Below are positions 61,966 through 64,000 of a stretch of DNA of 64,000 nucleotides, one piece after another. The notes beneath the pieces are model-generated. The model was not told the origin of the DNA. It ran no database searches and was given only the letters and a program-made list of their open reading frames with translations. Position numbers and translations under genes: made by a program. Within the stretch, counting starts at the first letter, position 1. Each line of letters starts with the position of its first letter. Source of the stretch: Nemopilema nomurai (taxonomy: Eukaryota; Cnidaria; Scyphozoa; Rhizostomeae; Rhizostomatidae); NCBI GenBank assembly GCA_003864495.1, contig ML133456.1:2791255-2855254 (forward strand), given 5' to 3'.

Positions 61966-62906
61966 TCGCATGAACTTGGTTGATTTTTAAAGGTTTTGTA
62001 TATATCGTGAATTTTTGTGAATTGGATTTGTTCTTTCTTTATTTATTTCGAAGTCTTATCGCTCGAATTTACTGCTGAAAGACAGCAATGTCGTAAGTTG
62101 TTTGTTTGTTTGTTGGACAAAGAGGAAACCAGCTAAATGAAAGTTTGAATATGACGTCATCTGCTGCATGCCATCGTCCACAGCGAACCAAACGATCGTA
62201 ATGATTATACGGAAACCAGGCTTAAACGAATCCCCAATGAAGCTGTTTCCCGCGTTTGCTGGCTAGTTCGGCACCTTTCAACAAGATGTTTGCAAGCTAG
62301 AACAAGCGGGCCTTTATTTTTATCCAGCTGAATGATTAGGAGAACCAAGTTTTTTTCAATTAAAATCAAATGACAGCCTTAAAATACGACAAGGTTTTTT
62401 ACGCTTTCATTAAGAGCCGAAGCTGTCAATTAGAGTGCAATCCCTTGCGAAGCACCTTGCGGCACCAGGTTGAAACAAATGCGTGCCTTTTCAATTTAGC
62501 CATGCCAAAACAGCTCACTTCCGCCCGCCCCAAATCAGCTCACAAAGCCATTCTTGGTATACAGTTGATATCTTACCGTAAGATTGATGCCATTATGCCG
62601 ATTGTTTCAGCAGCAATAGATGCATTAGACAACGCAGAGCAATTTAAAGAATTTGAATTACCTGAATTAAATTAAAGAATTACCTGAAGAGAGGAATAGA
62701 CGATTGCCTTGATTGTCAAAACGTAGCTCAATAGCATGGACCTCTACATTATCCTTGAAAGGACATACCAATTCTGACGTTTTTGCTTATAATATTGAAC
62801 AAGATGTGATACTTCTACTACAGACAAAGTTTCACGATTTATCTATTTATCAATTGATCAATACATAATATTCACAAAGGCTTACTAGGAACCTTGAGAG
62901 AGCAAC
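61966..62906. other. Convergent 3' flanks of TANC and the GPCR gene
   Basis: Holds the 3' untranslated ends of the two genes, which face each other. No additional gene recognised. A 101-codon + strand frame (62370-62675) has no domain-like composition. Confidence 0.45.
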
Positions 62907-63889
62907 TCAATTTTCTGTAGCCGGGTGTACGCGTGTTGCCCTGCTACAGGTTATCCTTCGGAGTGCTGTCCGCGCAACAGTGACCATGTCCTTCTTCAGG
63001 TCACTGCTACCCAGGGTGTACACGAACGGGTTCAGAGCCCCATTCAAGGAGCAGAAAAGAACTGTGATTCGAAGCCAACGCAGGCCGCTCTGCGCGCCTT
63101 GCAATGTCTCTTCGAAGGAGCTCGAGATAGTAGCCAGCAACCAGTATGTGATGAAAGGGAACCAGCAGACTACATAGACTAGGATAAGAACACCGAGCAT
63201 CTTCTCTGCCTTTCGTAGTTGTCGTCTGGTTCGCCAGAAAGCACTAGCCACAGGGGCATTGAAGGCAAGGCTCTCTCTTGCCTTCAGAAAGATGCCAAAG
63301 TAGCTAAGCAGGAGAAAAGACATGGGGAGAACTAGGCCCAACAGCATGATTGACAACCGATACGGGGTGCTTTTGATTGCCCCCCAGCTCCGGGAGCAAG
63401 TCTTTAACCTGTCGTTCCATTCGAATGATATCATTCCGGGGACCATGCAAACAAGCCCAAAGACCCAAGTCAGCCCGCTGAATATCCAAACGGACCTTTT
63501 CCCCATGCGCAGGCGCTGGTCGATCGGGTATTTGATGGCGAGGTATCGGTTGAAGCTGATTGCGCAAAGCGTCAGCAGTGACGTGGCGGCCGCAACGAAG
63601 AACGGCGTCAAGCCTTCCGTCAGCATGCAAAGGTTCGAGAGATGACTTTAGACTTAGTGAGCTTCGTCGGATCGACGATAAACAGGTAAGGGTAGAGCGA
63701 AACGGCCGACACAATATCAGACATACTCATGTTGAGCAGGAGGTAGTTCATGGGACTGCGGAGCTGAGGCTTCTTCAGTACCACCACCCACACTAAGCTG
63801 CCCCCGAGAATGCAGGCAGCGATGAGCAACATGTAAATCGATATTATGACGGCGTGTTCGGTCGGCGTGAAGTATGATGATTCGAACAT
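62907..63889 (-). pseudogene. Class A (rhodopsin-like) GPCR with one frameshift
   Basis: The minus strand starts MFESSYFTPTEHAVIISIYM and encodes TM1, then TM2 (NYLLLNMSMSDIVSAVSLYP). The frame stops at 63620-63622, while a second frame carries on from SNLCMLTEGL through TM3 to TM7. Seen in the second part: NRY in place of DRY (SFNRYLAIKYP), CWFPF in TM6, and NPFVY in TM7 followed by SSDLKKDM. The combined length of about 325 residues is normal. The shift must lie between about 63620 and 63650. It is either a recent pseudogene or a one-base assembly error; an intron is unlikely. TM7 has Ser where opsins have the retinal-binding Lys, so it is not an opsin. The ligand cannot be predicted. Confidence 0.8.
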
Positions 63890-64000
63890 GGATTCACTCG
63901 GTGTTCACCAACTAACGCGTTGCTGCGGACGAACTGTTCACCAGCTCGCCATGTGCGGACGCTCTGAAGGGCCTTCTCGACTTAAAGCCTTCTCGACTTG

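Noticed and set aside
62907..63889. Opsin
   Set aside because: The TM7 site of the retinal-binding lysine, six residues before NP, is serine.

Overview
The window is nuclear DNA of an animal, most likely an anthozoan cnidarian such as a stony coral. The genes have many introns with GT..AG boundaries, the DNA is AT-rich, and tRNA-like SINEs, MITE-like inverted repeats, a LINE relic and a hAT relic lie between or inside the genes. A modular extracellular protein combining fibrinogen-related, uromodulin-type and ZP domains also fits Cnidaria. No species is assigned; the placement is inference. Exon models below come from reading splice sites and intron phases by eye. In every model all junction phases agree, except at the two places flagged (the 3' end of the first gene and the membrane exon of the ZP gene).

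Layout. 1-6982 (-): 3'-incomplete gene for a PH (PRAF-like) plus RCC1-repeat protein. 7609-7965 (+): single-exon INIP/SOSS-C, head to head with it. 12430-19064 (-): 13-exon pyruvate dehydrogenase kinase. 19065-29560: repeat-rich gap with a 985-bp inverted-repeat element, a degenerate 40-bp tandem array, a RT/endonuclease LINE relic broken by three insertions that each have a clean target-site duplication (CATT, CTGATATA, GGCT), and four tandem 109-bp copies of a second RT tail. 29562-34485 (+): WDSUB1 (WD40, SAM, U-box). 36164-42434 (+): secreted or membrane protein with signal peptide, two fibrinogen-related domains, a uromodulin-type cysteine-rich domain and a ZP domain, joined entirely by phase-1 introns up to the ZP core. 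44623-45666 (-): MADF-BESS protein beside repeats that may be transposon-derived. 47767-61965 (+): TANC/rolling-pebbles scaffold with RING, STAND/NACHT ATPase, ankyrin and a short TPR. 62907-63889 (-): class A GPCR with one frameshift.

The genes do not form an operon-like system. They are unrelated housekeeping functions (DNA repair accessory, pyruvate flux, ubiquitin ligation) next to lineage-specific extracellular and signalling genes. The most unusual items are the FReD-FReD-D8C-ZP architecture, the animal PRAF-like PH-RCC1 gene, the RING-bearing TANC gene and the nested transposon stack.
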